The notes: generated from the letters alone by a model not told the origin. DNA of 64,000 nucleotides from Tritrichomonas musculus (GCA_039105265.1 JAPFFF010000007.1:1674001-1738000), one strand, 5' to 3'; positions 40,833-51,893 are shown, counted from the stretch's first letter. Made by a program: numbers and translations.

Positions 40833-43800
40833 TTAAGCAGGCAAAAAAGACGAAAATCTTTGTTGAAATCTTTGCATTGCCATTTCATCTGGTACTGAAA
40901 CCGCTAGAATTTCATTTCCTTGTTGCATTGAATTTAATAGATTTTGCAATAAAATCGCCATAGATTGAGCAATATCAGTCGGTAAATTGATTGTTCCCCA
41001 TTCTTTTTCTTTTAAAGCGAAGGTCTGCGATAGAATTCGGACAGTCTCAGGTGCAAAATGACTCATTAAATTTGGATATTCTCCACATAAAAATACAAGG
41101 TTCATATAAGTATTAGCAGCTTCTAAGCTTTCGGTTGTTGATGGCATTATGCCTAGCATCAATGGCATATATTTTTGAATATCGAAATTTTCTTTGAAAA
41201 TAACTCTAAACAATGAAAAAAGAAGAGATACAACATAATCCATAGTTAAATTATAAGCTAATTGATCTTCGTATTCGGTTTCCAATATTTTATCAATGGT
41301 TCCCATTATTTGTGGAATATATTTTTCAAGTTGATTAGGTTCAAGTTCGACAACAGTTCTAACAGCTGCAATTGGATAAGGTGGATTGTAACAATCACAA
41401 ATACTGAGCTTTTGAACAAATTCGCGAATGATCAGTTTCTTTTGAATATTAGTAATATTTGCATAAATCGATTCATATATTACTCTCAAAACTGATATAA
41501 TTTCTGCTTGTTCAAATGGATTTCCTTTATTAAAAATTTTGGATGCGAATTTCCAAAAATCATTTAATGGAAATAGTGCAGGCACTGAACGAGCAATATC
41601 TTCAAAGAAGTAGTATAACTGAGTTGTAAATTCGATATTGACTTCTGAATCATTTGAATCATTTTGAAATACCAAATTTCGAGTAATTGCTTTTAATCCA
41701 TAATTACATGAAACTTGAATAATATCTTCAGGAATTGGTAGCTGATATTCTTGCTGTTTACGGATAAATTTACCAATTATATGAAAACATATCGAAGCTG
41801 ATCCGTAAGTTGTAGCATCATCAAGAATTTTGAGAACAAATCTCAAAAAGTTGATGATATCATCAGGAGGACAAAGTTTGATTAATGAAGCTGATGTTGA
41901 AATTGCAAGATTCTCGATTTCTTCATTTATTCCGTCATCAATAACTTTATTTAAAGCTTGTATAAATTTATTAGCAACTGGTCGTATTGAATCAGGAATT
42001 TTTTTAGAAACCGTTGAAATAAATTTCATTGTAAAATTCCAAACGTCATATAAGACATCATTTTTATCATCATTTTCTTCATCATCTATGAATTCAGGTT
42101 CTGAAGAAATAATTTTAAGTGCTGATTCTAATGCAATTGGTAATGCAGGTAATAATTCAGGCTTTTGAGCAATCACAACTTTTGATAATGCATTAAATCC
42201 AGCAGATATTAACATTTCATCACCAGATTGAATACAAGCAATTAATGTTTGTATAATTTGAGGAATATCTGGTAATAAGTTATAATATTGTATTAACATT
42301 CCGATACATTCAATTGCACTTGCTTTCAAATTGCATTCTTCTGGTTTGTTCATTTGTGTTGCAGCGTGAAAAACTACAGGAATTATATTTGGAGCATATG
42401 GGGCAACTTCATCTGCAAGAGATTCTACAAGACTCGAAAAACAGTCTATTACTCTGTATTGAATATCAGGGGTATTGAAAACTTTTAATGCTTGGAGTAA
42501 GACTTCGAAAAGATTGTTGATAAATTCTCTCAAAAGAGTGGTTGATTCAATGTAATGAAATATGCATTCTAATGCTTTTGATATTAATGGAGAATGATTA
42601 ATTGAGAATACTTGAAAAACATCAGTGAAGAATTGTTGCTGAATTCCAAAAAAGGCATCATTTTTACGAGTGAAAAGTGAAGATAATAAGTCGAAACCTG
42701 CTTCTTGTACTGTATGATCATTTGTTTCAATACATGCACACCCAAATTTTAGGCATGATGATATATCATGAAGAAGAATTTCTGGAAATTCAATAGCTAA
42801 TGCATTTAATGAAAGCGCATATGTTATTATTTCCCCTTTCGTATTGCCTCCTGATCCTTTGGCTAAAATAAGTTGACGGATTATTTCAGGTTCACATTGT
42901 GCCATAGTAATTTGAAGATTTTCTTGACAGTTTATCATATTCCATTGAGATTCTACACAGTCACCCTCAACAAAGCTACTTGAAGATATAACAAATATAA
43001 CATCATAAAGAGTATTTAGTATTCCTGCTTTGTCTGAAATTGGATCGTTGAATAAGAAAGAAATAAGTGGCTTTAACAAAAGACATCTTGAATCTATATT
43101 TAAAGTAGGGTTCATTATTAATTGCAAAAATTGTTGTGCAATTTCAGTGGTATTAATGAAATTGAAATCTTGACCTTCAGCCATTTCATCATCATCAGAT
43201 ACTTGTTCAAAACTATCCGATATTTTTTCAAAGTCATCTATAAGCTGGCCACAAATTAGTGAGTCAATTTCCATTTGGTGTTGAAAAACTAGAAAGAGTT
43301 TTGAAAACAATTCTGGTAAATTAGTAGATATAGTAGTGTGAAACCTAAACATTGAAGTAACAAGACTTGCTGATTCTATTATTATATTTTCATTATCTGA
43401 TGCTAATCCTTGCAAAGCAAGGTTTGAAAAGAATTCCCAAATGTTAGGTAAGAATTGGCTGTCAGAAATCATTCTAATCATTGAAATAGCCATTAAAATC
43501 GAAAATATATAATTATTTTCAGATGTAGAAAATATTTGTATTAATTCTAAATATTCCGGCCACAAGTTATATTCTGTTTTCAAAATTGGAGAAACAGCAG
43601 CAATAACATTTCTAAAAAGCTGTAAATCTTTCTCATTATGAAGGATTTCGAGGAGCGAACTTTTAATTTTTTCTGATTGTTCGAGTTCATGATATTGAAG
43701 CCATTTTACTTCATCAGATAAAATAAGTTTCATTCCTAATGCTATTAAAAGCTTAATATTATACTCAGGAGTTTGCGAGTAAAGATTTAATAAAATGAAA

Positions 43801-43925
43801 AGTGCTTCTGGATTATTGTATATTTCAATAATACGATTTGATGCTTGATCGATTACTTCTTGAGGAAATTGGTTTTGCTGAAAGAAAACTTTATATAATT
43901 CTAGTAGTTCGTGAGCTACTTCCAT
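40833..43925 (-). CDS. Importin-beta family karyopherin (importin-4/5-like)
   Basis: 1,030 aa of continuous HEAT-type helix pairs, in the size range of importin-4/5 (Kap123/Kap121). An acidic loop (VSDDDEMAEGQDF, about residues 243-255) and a second one (PEFIDDEENDDKNDVLYD, about 610-628) resemble the acidic insertions of these karyopherins. Segments such as ECNLKASAIECIGMLIQYY (about 530) and LPALPIALESALKIISSEPEF follow the importin-5 repeat style. Role: import of ribosomal proteins, histones and other cargo with Ran-GTP. The exact orthologue cannot be fixed by eye. No initiator is seen immediately upstream. Confidence 0.72.
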   Translation of the reverse strand: MEVAHELLELYKVFFQQNQFPQEVIDQASNRIIEIYNNPEALFILLNLYSQTPEYNIKLLIALGMKLILSDEVKWLQYHELEQSEKIKSSLLEILHNEKDLQLFRNVIAAVSPILKTEYNLWPEYLELIQIFSTSENNYIFSILMAISMIRMISDSQFLPNIWEFFSNLALQGLASDNENIIIESASLVTSMFRFHTTISTNLPELFSKLFLVFQHQMEIDSLICGQLIDDFEKISDSFEQVSDDDEMAEGQDFNFINTTEIAQQFLQLIMNPTLNIDSRCLLLKPLISFLFNDPISDKAGILNTLYDVIFVISSSSFVEGDCVESQWNMINCQENLQITMAQCEPEIIRQLILAKGSGGNTKGEIITYALSLNALAIEFPEILLHDISSCLKFGCACIETNDHTVQEAGFDLLSSLFTRKNDAFFGIQQQFFTDVFQVFSINHSPLISKALECIFHYIESTTLLREFINNLFEVLLQALKVFNTPDIQYRVIDCFSSLVESLADEVAPYAPNIIPVVFHAATQMNKPEECNLKASAIECIGMLIQYYNLLPDIPQIIQTLIACIQSGDEMLISAGFNALSKVVIAQKPELLPALPIALESALKIISSEPEFIDDEENDDKNDVLYDVWNFTMKFISTVSKKIPDSIRPVANKFIQALNKVIDDGINEEIENLAISTSASLIKLCPPDDIINFLRFVLKILDDATTYGSASICFHIIGKFIRKQQEYQLPIPEDIIQVSCNYGLKAITRNLVFQNDSNDSEVNIEFTTQLYYFFEDIARSVPALFPLNDFWKFASKIFNKGNPFEQAEIISVLRVIYESIYANITNIQKKLIIREFVQKLSICDCYNPPYPIAAVRTVVELEPNQLEKYIPQIMGTIDKILETEYEDQLAYNLTMDYVVSLLFSLFRVIFKENFDIQKYMPLMLGIMPSTTESLEAANTYMNLVFLCGEYPNLMSHFAPETVRILSQTFALKEKEWGTINLPTDIAQSMAILLQNLLNSMQQGNEILAVSVPDEMAMQRFQQRFSSFLPA

Positions 43926-44455
43926 TTTTGATCTATGGTCAGGTTGACATGTGATATGATAAAATTTTAATTGAATAGGCTTGACCTTTCAAATATTTCA
44001 AAAGATTCAAACATTGCTAATAAAATCAAATATCATTTAAAGCATAAAATATTCGTAATTTAAGTCATTTTTTAAAAAATCATCAACACTGACATTTTCA
44101 TTGAAAAAATTTCTAAAATCAAATTATTCAAAATTTAAACTTATTTATCTTAATTGAAAATAAATATAATGCTAAAATTCAGCAATAAATAATTATTTAT
44201 TAATTAACTTTATTAAAATATTGAAATAAAATTTGTTTATATTGGTGAAAATTTGAAAACACATTTATTTTTATTTTAAATATTTAGTTTAATGAATCAA
44301 CAATATCAAGAATTGAATTATCATAAATAATATATACTTTTTTTTTGATTTTTTAGTAAACATTAATGGAAAAAAATAAAAAAAAAAATTTGAAAGATAG
44401 CAAATTTTTCTTAATAAAACTGGTCGATCATTAAACTTTCAAGCTTTTTACTATT
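43926..44455. other. Intergenic region between divergent genes
   Basis: About 530 bp separating the importin (minus) and Misato (plus) starts. TCATTA near 44428 lies 28 bp from the Misato ATG, rather far for an initiator. Otherwise only A/T runs. Confidence 0.5.
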
Positions 44456-45913
44456 ATGTCATCTATATTTCTATCCTTTGGCCCACATAGCGGATTTTTG
44501 ACAGGACATTGTCTTAATGGCCTTGTTGAATGTCTTGATATGCCACCAACATGGTTCTCAGAAAGTCGAAATGGTCTTCTTCCAAACGCAGTTTTTTTTG
44601 ATAATGCTAAATCAGTTCATCTTTATGAAGATTATGAACTTCCAGATGATAATAAAGAAAAAAATCTTAAGATTGAGAAAATTGATACCGATTCAAATTC
44701 TGTAATTAAAATTCCAAGATTTAAACCGACGCCATTCATAGAATATGTTAAAAAGGGAGGCCAAACACTGATTCCTCTTGATAAGCCACGTCCAAACTTT
44801 CATCTTGATGATTGTGATATAGCATGGTGTGATATAGTCAACTTTAATTTATCAAGAAAATCTTTTATTGAAATACCAGGAACTGATATTGAACCACTCA
44901 AAACATACATGTCAGGCATTGAAAAAGCAAGTGATACTGAATTGTATGACGAGTTAACAGATCCAATTCGAAGATCTCTTGAAACATGCGACAAAGTGAG
45001 CAATTACATCATATCAGTTGACAGAAATGAAGGATATGGTGGCATTTTTAGCAAAGTATCAGAGTATCTTATAGACGAGACTCCAAAAGCCACAAAATTT
45101 TCATTTTCAATGGCTGAAGAAATATCTGATGAAATAACGGCTTGCAATGCTTCACTTTCTTTATCAACTTCTCTTAATTACTCAAACTACCATTGCGTGC
45201 TTCAATTACCAGAAAATCTTCCACCATTGATCGATCCTAATCGAATCAATGTTAAGAATTTATATCATCAAACTGCTTTGTTTTCAATTCCTTTTACATC
45301 ATCAATCCTACCTATTCTTACAAATGCTGCATCAGGACGTTCTATTGTTGACATTATATCACCAACTTCAGCATTAAAGTTTGTTTCTCTTTCGTGTGGA
45401 GTACCTTATTACGAAACACCTATCACATATTCATTTAAAGCTGAAGAGCGTATATACACCCGATATACAATTACAAACGGCGTTCCTACTGAAGTAAGCA
45501 ACAAATATATTGATGAAACCTTCAAGCCTGGATCACCTTTCTTTTATGGTGGTGTTGGACAAAAACAGCCTGAATTCGTTGGGTTAACAATGCCACACTT
45601 TTTCAGCGATAATGTTGTCACAAATACTGGCGATAAGCCTACAGTCAAACCAACTGGATTAAGTGATGACGACTACCAAAGACTTGTTCAATACAAAGTT
45701 ATTAAGGTCAAAGAGCCTGTTGACTGCGCAAGAATAAGAACCTTGTCTACAGTTGCTACTTTATCAACGTCAAAATCACTCGCTGATCCACTCAAAAACT
45801 GTGTTGATTACTTAAGAAGATCACCAGCAATTACACATGAAATCGGATATGACGATGCTCAAGCCGCAACAGAAGTTATTTTGAACATTATCGATGGATT
45901 GAATGAATCATGA
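44456..45913 (+). CDS. DML1: Misato/DML1-family tubulin-like protein
   Basis: 485 aa. The N-terminus IFLSFGPHSGFLTGHCLN corresponds to the tubulin-like segment of Misato (LQLGHFAGFVGAHWWN), followed by the LLPNAVFFD...LYEDYELP block, equivalent to LCPDVLYR. Downstream IAWCDIVNFNLSRKSFIEI, then SNYIISVDRNEGYGGIFSKV, matches the Misato segment II pattern (VWSDFLRVHLHPRSICMI and FQILCDLHDGFSGVGAKA). LPILTNAASGRSIVDI and the closing NCVDYLRR also fit. Yeast Dml1 and animal Misato affect mitochondrial inheritance and, in animals, tubulin assembly. Trichomonads lack mitochondria but have hydrogenosomes, so either function could persist; this is inference. Confidence 0.8.
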   Translation: MSSIFLSFGPHSGFLTGHCLNGLVECLDMPPTWFSESRNGLLPNAVFFDNAKSVHLYEDYELPDDNKEKNLKIEKIDTDSNSVIKIPRFKPTPFIEYVKKGGQTLIPLDKPRPNFHLDDCDIAWCDIVNFNLSRKSFIEIPGTDIEPLKTYMSGIEKASDTELYDELTDPIRRSLETCDKVSNYIISVDRNEGYGGIFSKVSEYLIDETPKATKFSFSMAEEISDEITACNASLSLSTSLNYSNYHCVLQLPENLPPLIDPNRINVKNLYHQTALFSIPFTSSILPILTNAASGRSIVDIISPTSALKFVSLSCGVPYYETPITYSFKAEERIYTRYTITNGVPTEVSNKYIDETFKPGSPFFYGGVGQKQPEFVGLTMPHFFSDNVVTNTGDKPTVKPTGLSDDDYQRLVQYKVIKVKEPVDCARIRTLSTVATLSTSKSLADPLKNCVDYLRRSPAITHEIGYDDAQAATEVILNIIDGLNES

Positions 45914-46381
45914 AAGAGCATTATGGAACTATTTATTCTAACATTTTTATCATTATTTGTTATTTTAGTTTATAATCATCTGTAATATTACAAATAAATA
46001 CTTTATTATATTTTAAACATTTTAACTTCTTCTTTTTTTTATCTTGTAACTTATAAACATCTATTTGTTTAGGCACCACATTAACCTTTGACATTCTTTT
46101 TATACTTGGCCAAGATTAGTTGCACTCAAGCCACAATTGAAAACAAAGTAAAAAGGTGGTAAAATTTTCATCATTGAAAAAGATTTATTGAAGTTCATCT
46201 TCTAATAAAACACCAAAATGCTAATATTCCGTATAAAAATATGATTTATTCATTTAATTATTTAATAATTATATACTCTTTCATTAATTTAATAAAATTT
46301 TGAAAAAAATATAAAGATATAGTTATTTTTTTTTTTAATTTATAAACAATTCAATTTTTCTATTCAAATATAAAAATAGTC

Positions 46382-46387
46382 AAAAAA
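46382..46387 (-). terminator. Pol III terminator of the tRNA gene
   Basis: A run of six T on the minus strand begins two bases after the tRNA 3' end, the normal RNA polymerase III stop. Confidence 0.7.
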
Positions 46388-46388
46388 T

Positions 46389-46459
46389 TCTCTTGGGAGG
46401 AATCGAACCTCCATCTTAGGCATATCAGACCCATGTGCTAACCATTCTACTACAAGAGA
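46389..46459 (-). tRNA. tRNA, probably tRNA-Ile (anticodon GAU)
   Basis: 71 nt, no intron. The 7-bp acceptor stem TCTCTTG / CAAGAGA and the T arm GGAGG-TTCGATT-CCTCC are perfect. A-box TAGTAGAATGG and B-box GGTTCGATTCC match the internal promoter. The anticodon stem TGGGT / GCCTA has two G-U pairs, and the loop CTGATAT keeps U33 and places GAU at positions 34-36. The D stem has one A-C mismatch. Eukaryotic nuclear Ile tRNAs usually carry AAU or UAU, so GAU is unexpected; identity is less certain than the tRNA call itself. Confidence 0.85.
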
Positions 46460-46603
46460 TTACATTTTATATTGATATACAGAATTAATATACCTTATAT
46501 TTATTATAATCACTATACTTTATTATAAAATCAATTTAAATTTGAAAAGGTTGACTAAAAAAACGTTTTTCGATTTAAAATAAATTATTAACGTTCATCG
46601 CGA

Positions 46604-49600
46604 ATGAAGGTCTTCTTTGAGCGTATCTTCTATTATTGGCGTCAGCATATGTACGGACATATTCACGTACTATGCAATATGTTTCTCAAAGAAAATGGAA
46701 TCGACCCCCAATTTCAAATTTGGGATGCTCTTGCATCAGGAGCTGAAGGAAAAACAAGTGCAGGACTAGCTACCTTAGAAAAAATTGCAAATCGTGTTGC
46801 AATGGGACTTCCAATATCCGTAGCTCAACTATGCATTCATAAAATGGCGGTTAATCAAGATTTTGCTTCAATAACTCAACTTGAAAACGAAATTGAAAAT
46901 CTTCAAAAGTCAGCAAATGCTTCTACGATTGTGCAAGCCGCTCAAATCTTCTGGCTTGCCGGAGATACAACTCAAGCGCTTAATTTAGTTCATCCTCTAA
47001 CTACGCAAGCACCTGCAAATAAAAGTGCCGCAACACTTGTTGGATGGATAAAATTATCAACTGGAGATAGAAACAGCGGCAGATGGTTTGATATGGCTTC
47101 TGCAGATTCAGTTACGGCAAGCAGACCTGTTGACCCATTTGTTGTTTACGGAAAAGCAATGTACTTTGCAAGTGCTATGAGATGGCAAGATTCAATTCAA
47201 TATTTGGTTCAATTATCAGGACTTTGCGAATTTCCTGAAGTTGCTGTAGAACGAGCGCGCGTATATATTTCGATGGGAAATTGGGAATTAGCAATAGAAT
47301 CTCTTTCAGAAGCCAAGGGAAGGTGCGTATCTGACTGCGAATATCATCTCATAAACGCAATTCATTGCTTAAGTCAAATTGGCGATCTTGACACAGCAAA
47401 AACAGAAGTATCCTCTCTTTGCTCTTGCATAGATCGTTTTGAAAATGATAACTCAAAATTCACTTTAAATGCAGTTCAAGTTTTAACTAATTTAAGTTGG
47501 AAAGATTCTGATATTGTTTCTCGCTGCTTATCTGCATTTGGCGGAGTTGTTAAAGCTCATCAAGGCGATCCATTAGTATTAGTTGAACATGGTAATTTAT
47601 TATTGTATGCTAACAAAGCAGCACAAGCCAAAGAAGCTTTCCAAAACGCACTAGTTGCATCAAGTGAATCAATGGAGGCTCTTAGCGGTCTTGTTGCCTC
47701 TCATATTGCAATGAATCAATTGTCAGAAGGCCACGATCAACTTGAATTTTTGGAAGCAATGGCCGGATCGGCAACTTCTTCGTTACCTCTCTGTACACTC
47801 CGAGCAAAATATTCTCGTTTACAAAGAACCGACTTTGATATTGACAATTTAATTCATGCCATGGAGCATCATATTGAACAAATTCAAAATGTTTTCATGC
47901 CACAATCGGCTCGTCCATCAAATGATGATAGTCAGCAAACATACCCTGTTGATAAATTTATCGAGAATTTCATTGCACTAGACCTTAATACATTTTCAGA
48001 TGCACTTACTGAAGCCATGTATCAATGCAATACTCTTGATAGAACTGTTGGATCACCTAGAAATGGCCCTGTTTGCGATGTGATTGCAAGAATCCTTGAA
48101 TACGTTCCAGGATCAGTTCCTTTTTCATACTTCCTTGCTGTTCTGGCATTTGGTGAAGGACGATATGCACAAGCTACCAAAGCTATTCAATCTGTTCTTT
48201 TATCACATTGGGGATTTAATGCATCTCAATGCCATCTTCTTTTAGCTCAGGTGCGCCTTCAAATGAAACAATTCGATGAAGCTGAACAAAGCCTTAGCCA
48301 TGCTGTTTCATTTGACTTTAATATCCGTAAATCATTGCGCTATAATATGATCTCATCTCAACTCAGTGAAGCTAGAGGCCAATATGACAATGCAATTACA
48401 ACTTTGAAAGATGTTATGAAAACGAAAGAATATCAAACATCAGCTGATAATGAGAAAGTTGACGTTTATCTTTTCTTAGCTCGTTGCTATAAGAAACTTG
48501 AAAAGAAAAATGAAGCATTAGCAACAACAAATGAAGCATTAAATCAATGGCAAGGCACACCTGATGAAGATAGAATCCGTCTTTTCCAAGCATCATTGTT
48601 TTCTGACATTGGAAAAATCAGAGAAGGATTGGATATTCTTGAAGCATTCCCACCCACATCACCTATGTTTACAAAAGCAAACAAAACAGCTGCTAAGATA
48701 TATCTTAACAAACTTAACGATAAGGCATCTTATATTAAATGCTTCAAAAATCTTGTTTCTGCTGTTCAAAATAAGGGCAATTATGTTCTACTCGGTGATG
48801 CAATGATGAAGGTTAAGCGCTTTGATGAAGCTGTCATGTGCTTCCATCAAGCATTGAAAACAGATCCACAAGATCAAACAGTTGCACTTCACTTAGCACG
48901 TGCTTTCTTCATTGTTCACGATTATGATAACTGTCTTCAAGCTTATAATCGAGCAATTCAAGTTGGCTATTCAAATAATGGTAATGGCGGACCAAGCGCT
49001 AGCTCAACAAATATACAAATTGAATACTGCAAAACACTCATTAAGCTTAAAAGGATTGAAGAAGCTCGTGAAGCTGCTCTGGATGCGATGCAATCAATTG
49101 ACTCCGAAAGTGGAGATTGGGAAAGCCAGGCAGCAAGTGCTGAATTCTCTGAACTTTTGTCAGTTATTGATGCAAAAACAGGTGACATTGAACAATCAAT
49201 TGACGAACTCAAAGAAGCTCTGAGTATTTATGACAGACTAACTCAAGCTGGACGTGCGGACATTCCAAACGATTCACTCAACGAATTAAAGATCAAAGCA
49301 GCTAATCTCTATCAAAAATCATCAGAACTATCAACAGAACGCGATGACAAGAAAGGAGCAGCTGAAGCCCTTGAAAAAGCTTTAGTACTTGATCCATCTT
49401 CCACAAAGATTTTAATGGCTCTCGGTAAGCTTCGCCTCGAACAAAATGATCAAGATAATTGCCAAAAAATTTGCCAGCAACTTTTGAGAATAGATCCAAA
49501 TTGTGAAGAAGCAGCTCTTATGCTTGCGGAAGTTTCTCAATCAGAAGGACTCGAAGACCTTGAAGAAGCTTTTACCAAATCACCTACATTCTATCGCACA

Positions 49601-50512
49601 TTAGTCAGATTTATTGAAAAATGTGCTCGTGCAGGTGAACTTAGCAGAGTACCTCCCCTTTTCGAGAAAAGTCCACATCAAACCGATGTTGGTCTAAACT
49701 TTTGCCGAGGATTATATAATGTATTTACAGGAAATCCGCAAAAAGCACTCAAATTGCTCAGTTCATGCAAGAATAATCCTGAATGGGGACTTCAGGCCAT
49801 GCAACTCATTTTCTACATATATGCTAATCCTAACAGAAAATTTGTTTGGTGTGAAACAAAACCATTAGCCACAAGCAAGGACTTAGAAGCAGCCAAGAAA
49901 GTCTTATCACGATTTGATCCCACTGTAATTGATGTTCAACAACATCGAGCAACGTTATTGTTGTCGATGAACACTGAAGAATCAATCAAGGAAGCACTTG
50001 AGATATATAAAGAAGAGGATGATAATGATTTAAGTGCAATTATTGGCAGATGCAGATGTTTCTTAAGACTTGGTGAACAAAGAGAAGCCACGAAATATTT
50101 GAATGGAATCATTCATGAAGAGCCAACTCATCAAAATTCGGAAGAATTTAGTGAGGCTTTCCTCATGATGACTTACATATCAATTAAAGATTCACAGATT
50201 GATGAAGCAGACAAATATGTTGAAAAGGCAATTGAATTGAACAGAAGCTGCACAAAGGCTTGGGAAATGAGAGCAGCTCTCTTTGAGAAGAAAAAAGATT
50301 ATCCGCTCGCAGCTGATGCTTATAAACAGGCTTGGGAGTTATCTTCTCATTCTCAGCTCGGTATCGGATTCAAACTTGCTTTAAATTACATGAGGGCTGA
50401 ATGTCCGGTCGAAGCTATAAAAGTTTGTAGAATTATAATGGATATTCATCCTAACTATCCAAAACTTAAAGAAACGATTTTCCTTCCTTGTTGCGCTTTA
50501 TTACGTCCATAA
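46604..50512 (+). CDS. TTC21B: Intraflagellar transport protein IFT139 (TTC21)
   Basis: 1,302 aa, against about 1,316 for human TTC21B, and TPR repeats throughout. Landmarks in order: CNMFLKENGIDPQFQIWDAL at the N-terminus (equivalent to GIKRYGSDPVFRFYHA); QCHLLLAQVRLQMKQFDEAE near 547; YNMISSQLSEARGQYDNAI near 580; KGNYVLLGDAMMKVKRFDEA near 726; VGLNFCRGLYNVFTGNPQKA near 1030; and the C-terminus FKLALNYMRAECPVEAIKVC ending LLRP, as in the human protein (ending ASLRP). IFT139 is a peripheral IFT-A subunit for retrograde transport and membrane-protein entry in flagella. TCATC lies about 9 bp before the ATG and may be the initiator. Confidence 0.95.
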   Translation: MKVFFERIFYYWRQHMYGHIHVLCNMFLKENGIDPQFQIWDALASGAEGKTSAGLATLEKIANRVAMGLPISVAQLCIHKMAVNQDFASITQLENEIENLQKSANASTIVQAAQIFWLAGDTTQALNLVHPLTTQAPANKSAATLVGWIKLSTGDRNSGRWFDMASADSVTASRPVDPFVVYGKAMYFASAMRWQDSIQYLVQLSGLCEFPEVAVERARVYISMGNWELAIESLSEAKGRCVSDCEYHLINAIHCLSQIGDLDTAKTEVSSLCSCIDRFENDNSKFTLNAVQVLTNLSWKDSDIVSRCLSAFGGVVKAHQGDPLVLVEHGNLLLYANKAAQAKEAFQNALVASSESMEALSGLVASHIAMNQLSEGHDQLEFLEAMAGSATSSLPLCTLRAKYSRLQRTDFDIDNLIHAMEHHIEQIQNVFMPQSARPSNDDSQQTYPVDKFIENFIALDLNTFSDALTEAMYQCNTLDRTVGSPRNGPVCDVIARILEYVPGSVPFSYFLAVLAFGEGRYAQATKAIQSVLLSHWGFNASQCHLLLAQVRLQMKQFDEAEQSLSHAVSFDFNIRKSLRYNMISSQLSEARGQYDNAITTLKDVMKTKEYQTSADNEKVDVYLFLARCYKKLEKKNEALATTNEALNQWQGTPDEDRIRLFQASLFSDIGKIREGLDILEAFPPTSPMFTKANKTAAKIYLNKLNDKASYIKCFKNLVSAVQNKGNYVLLGDAMMKVKRFDEAVMCFHQALKTDPQDQTVALHLARAFFIVHDYDNCLQAYNRAIQVGYSNNGNGGPSASSTNIQIEYCKTLIKLKRIEEAREAALDAMQSIDSESGDWESQAASAEFSELLSVIDAKTGDIEQSIDELKEALSIYDRLTQAGRADIPNDSLNELKIKAANLYQKSSELSTERDDKKGAAEALEKALVLDPSSTKILMALGKLRLEQNDQDNCQKICQQLLRIDPNCEEAALMLAEVSQSEGLEDLEEAFTKSPTFYRTLVRFIEKCARAGELSRVPPLFEKSPHQTDVGLNFCRGLYNVFTGNPQKALKLLSSCKNNPEWGLQAMQLIFYIYANPNRKFVWCETKPLATSKDLEAAKKVLSRFDPTVIDVQQHRATLLLSMNTEESIKEALEIYKEEDDNDLSAIIGRCRCFLRLGEQREATKYLNGIIHEEPTHQNSEEFSEAFLMMTYISIKDSQIDEADKYVEKAIELNRSCTKAWEMRAALFEKKKDYPLAADAYKQAWELSSHSQLGIGFKLALNYMRAECPVEAIKVCRIIMDIHPNYPKLKETIFLPCCALLRP

Positions 50513-50789
50513 TAATAAAAATATTGTTTTACTAATCTTTTTGTTTATTTATTTTCTCAAGTTTTTATTTATTAAAAACGTGATAAATAGGTTTCAAAAC
50601 TTGTTTGATTTATATCAATTTTAAATATCTTGTCAATGGCAAATATGAAGAATCTTAATTATGGCAACTTCAAGGGCTAAGAAGAATGAATACTATTTTT
50701 GATAAAATACTTTTGAATCTTTCTCTAAAAAGGTCTTAATACTGGTATAATTGAGATAAATCAGATGATATAAAAAAAAAATAAATTCA

Positions 50790-51893
50790 CTATTTATTTT
50801 TGAGTGGCTGCGAGCTGTCTTGAACATTCATTATTAATTCATCATATAATGATATTGATTTCTGTCTTTTTTCTTGAATATTTTGATTAATTGTAATTAT
50901 CCCTGCAAGTAGAATTTTTTGTTTTGAATCAATATCAAGCATTAATTGATTATAGGCAGATTTGAAAATTTCTCTTATCTCAAGAATCCTATTTGAACGT
51001 TGGCCCAAATAAAATCCAGGATTGAAATTATCTTCAATAGTCATGGAAAACGGACTGCTCCAATTAATATCTTTTTCAGCGATTCTATTAAATAAAGACC
51101 CACCATTTCTTGATGTTATTCCAACTGTAAAATAATTAAATTTATTGCTGTATATGTCAAGAAAACGCAAAAGAATCAAACCACAATTAAATTGATCTTT
51201 TTCAGGAACAGATTGAATAACATTCAATATCATAATGCCAAGCATGAAGTTATTGATTCCACCATGATATGGAAAATTTAATTTTTTATAATCAATAAAA
51301 TATTTAATAAAAAGTGATATAGGCAAAAGGGACGGATACTTATCGACTTCATTTTTAAAACGTACATTCTTTATAATTGAAACATTATTATTTAATGAAA
51401 TGTCTAACTTAATTTGAAATGGCGATTCAACACATTTAATAATTGGAACAAATGATGTGGTTAAAACTCTGGATTTCGAAAAAAAATTAACCTTTTCCAT
51501 TCGATCATGAAGCTCAAATAATAAAGAAATATTATCACGATCTTTAGGTATATTTTGAATCGTTAAATCTAGGTCACCATCTGACAAAGATGTTCCTTGT
51601 GAAAATGATCCAAAACAAATAACAATTGCGCCAGGCCAAATAGACGAAACAATATTTTGAAATCTAAGTATAACCAGTTTTCTGAGATATATTTCTTTTT
51701 CTGTAAGGCTAAAGTAACTTGCAAAATCTATAATTTCTTTGTGCAGTACCAATGTTTGGTCATTATTTGAATAATATCGGCCTTGATTCCATTCTGGAAT
51801 ATTTTCATCTAAACGATCAGGAATTTCTGTTTTAACATTTTTTGCATATTCATTTAGTTTTGAAAATACTTCATCCTTATTAATAATTATCAT
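50790..51893 (-). CDS. Trf4/TENT4-type non-canonical poly(A) polymerase
   Basis: 367 aa. The nucleotidyltransferase motif is GSFSQGTSLSDGDLDL (95-110), with Asp107 and Asp109 as metal ligands and Asp164 in IKLDISLNN as the third. The central domain has ISLFIKYFIDYKKL and YHGGINNFMLGIMILNVIQS, the counterpart of the GGLSSYSLILM block of Trf4/PAPD5, and a PAP-associated region follows (FNYFTVGITSRNGGSLFNR). Trf4-type enzymes add short oligo(A) tails to nuclear RNAs for exosome decay. The gene is divergent from the kinase at 51977 with an 83-bp gap, so the two probably share a bidirectional promoter region. A uridylyltransferase cannot be excluded. Confidence 0.85.
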   Translation of the reverse strand: MIIINKDEVFSKLNEYAKNVKTEIPDRLDENIPEWNQGRYYSNNDQTLVLHKEIIDFASYFSLTEKEIYLRKLVILRFQNIVSSIWPGAIVICFGSFSQGTSLSDGDLDLTIQNIPKDRDNISLLFELHDRMEKVNFFSKSRVLTTSFVPIIKCVESPFQIKLDISLNNNVSIIKNVRFKNEVDKYPSLLPISLFIKYFIDYKKLNFPYHGGINNFMLGIMILNVIQSVPEKDQFNCGLILLRFLDIYSNKFNYFTVGITSRNGGSLFNRIAEKDINWSSPFSMTIEDNFNPGFYLGQRSNRILEIREIFKSAYNQLMLDIDSKQKILLAGIITINQNIQEKRQKSISLYDELIMNVQDSSQPLKNK

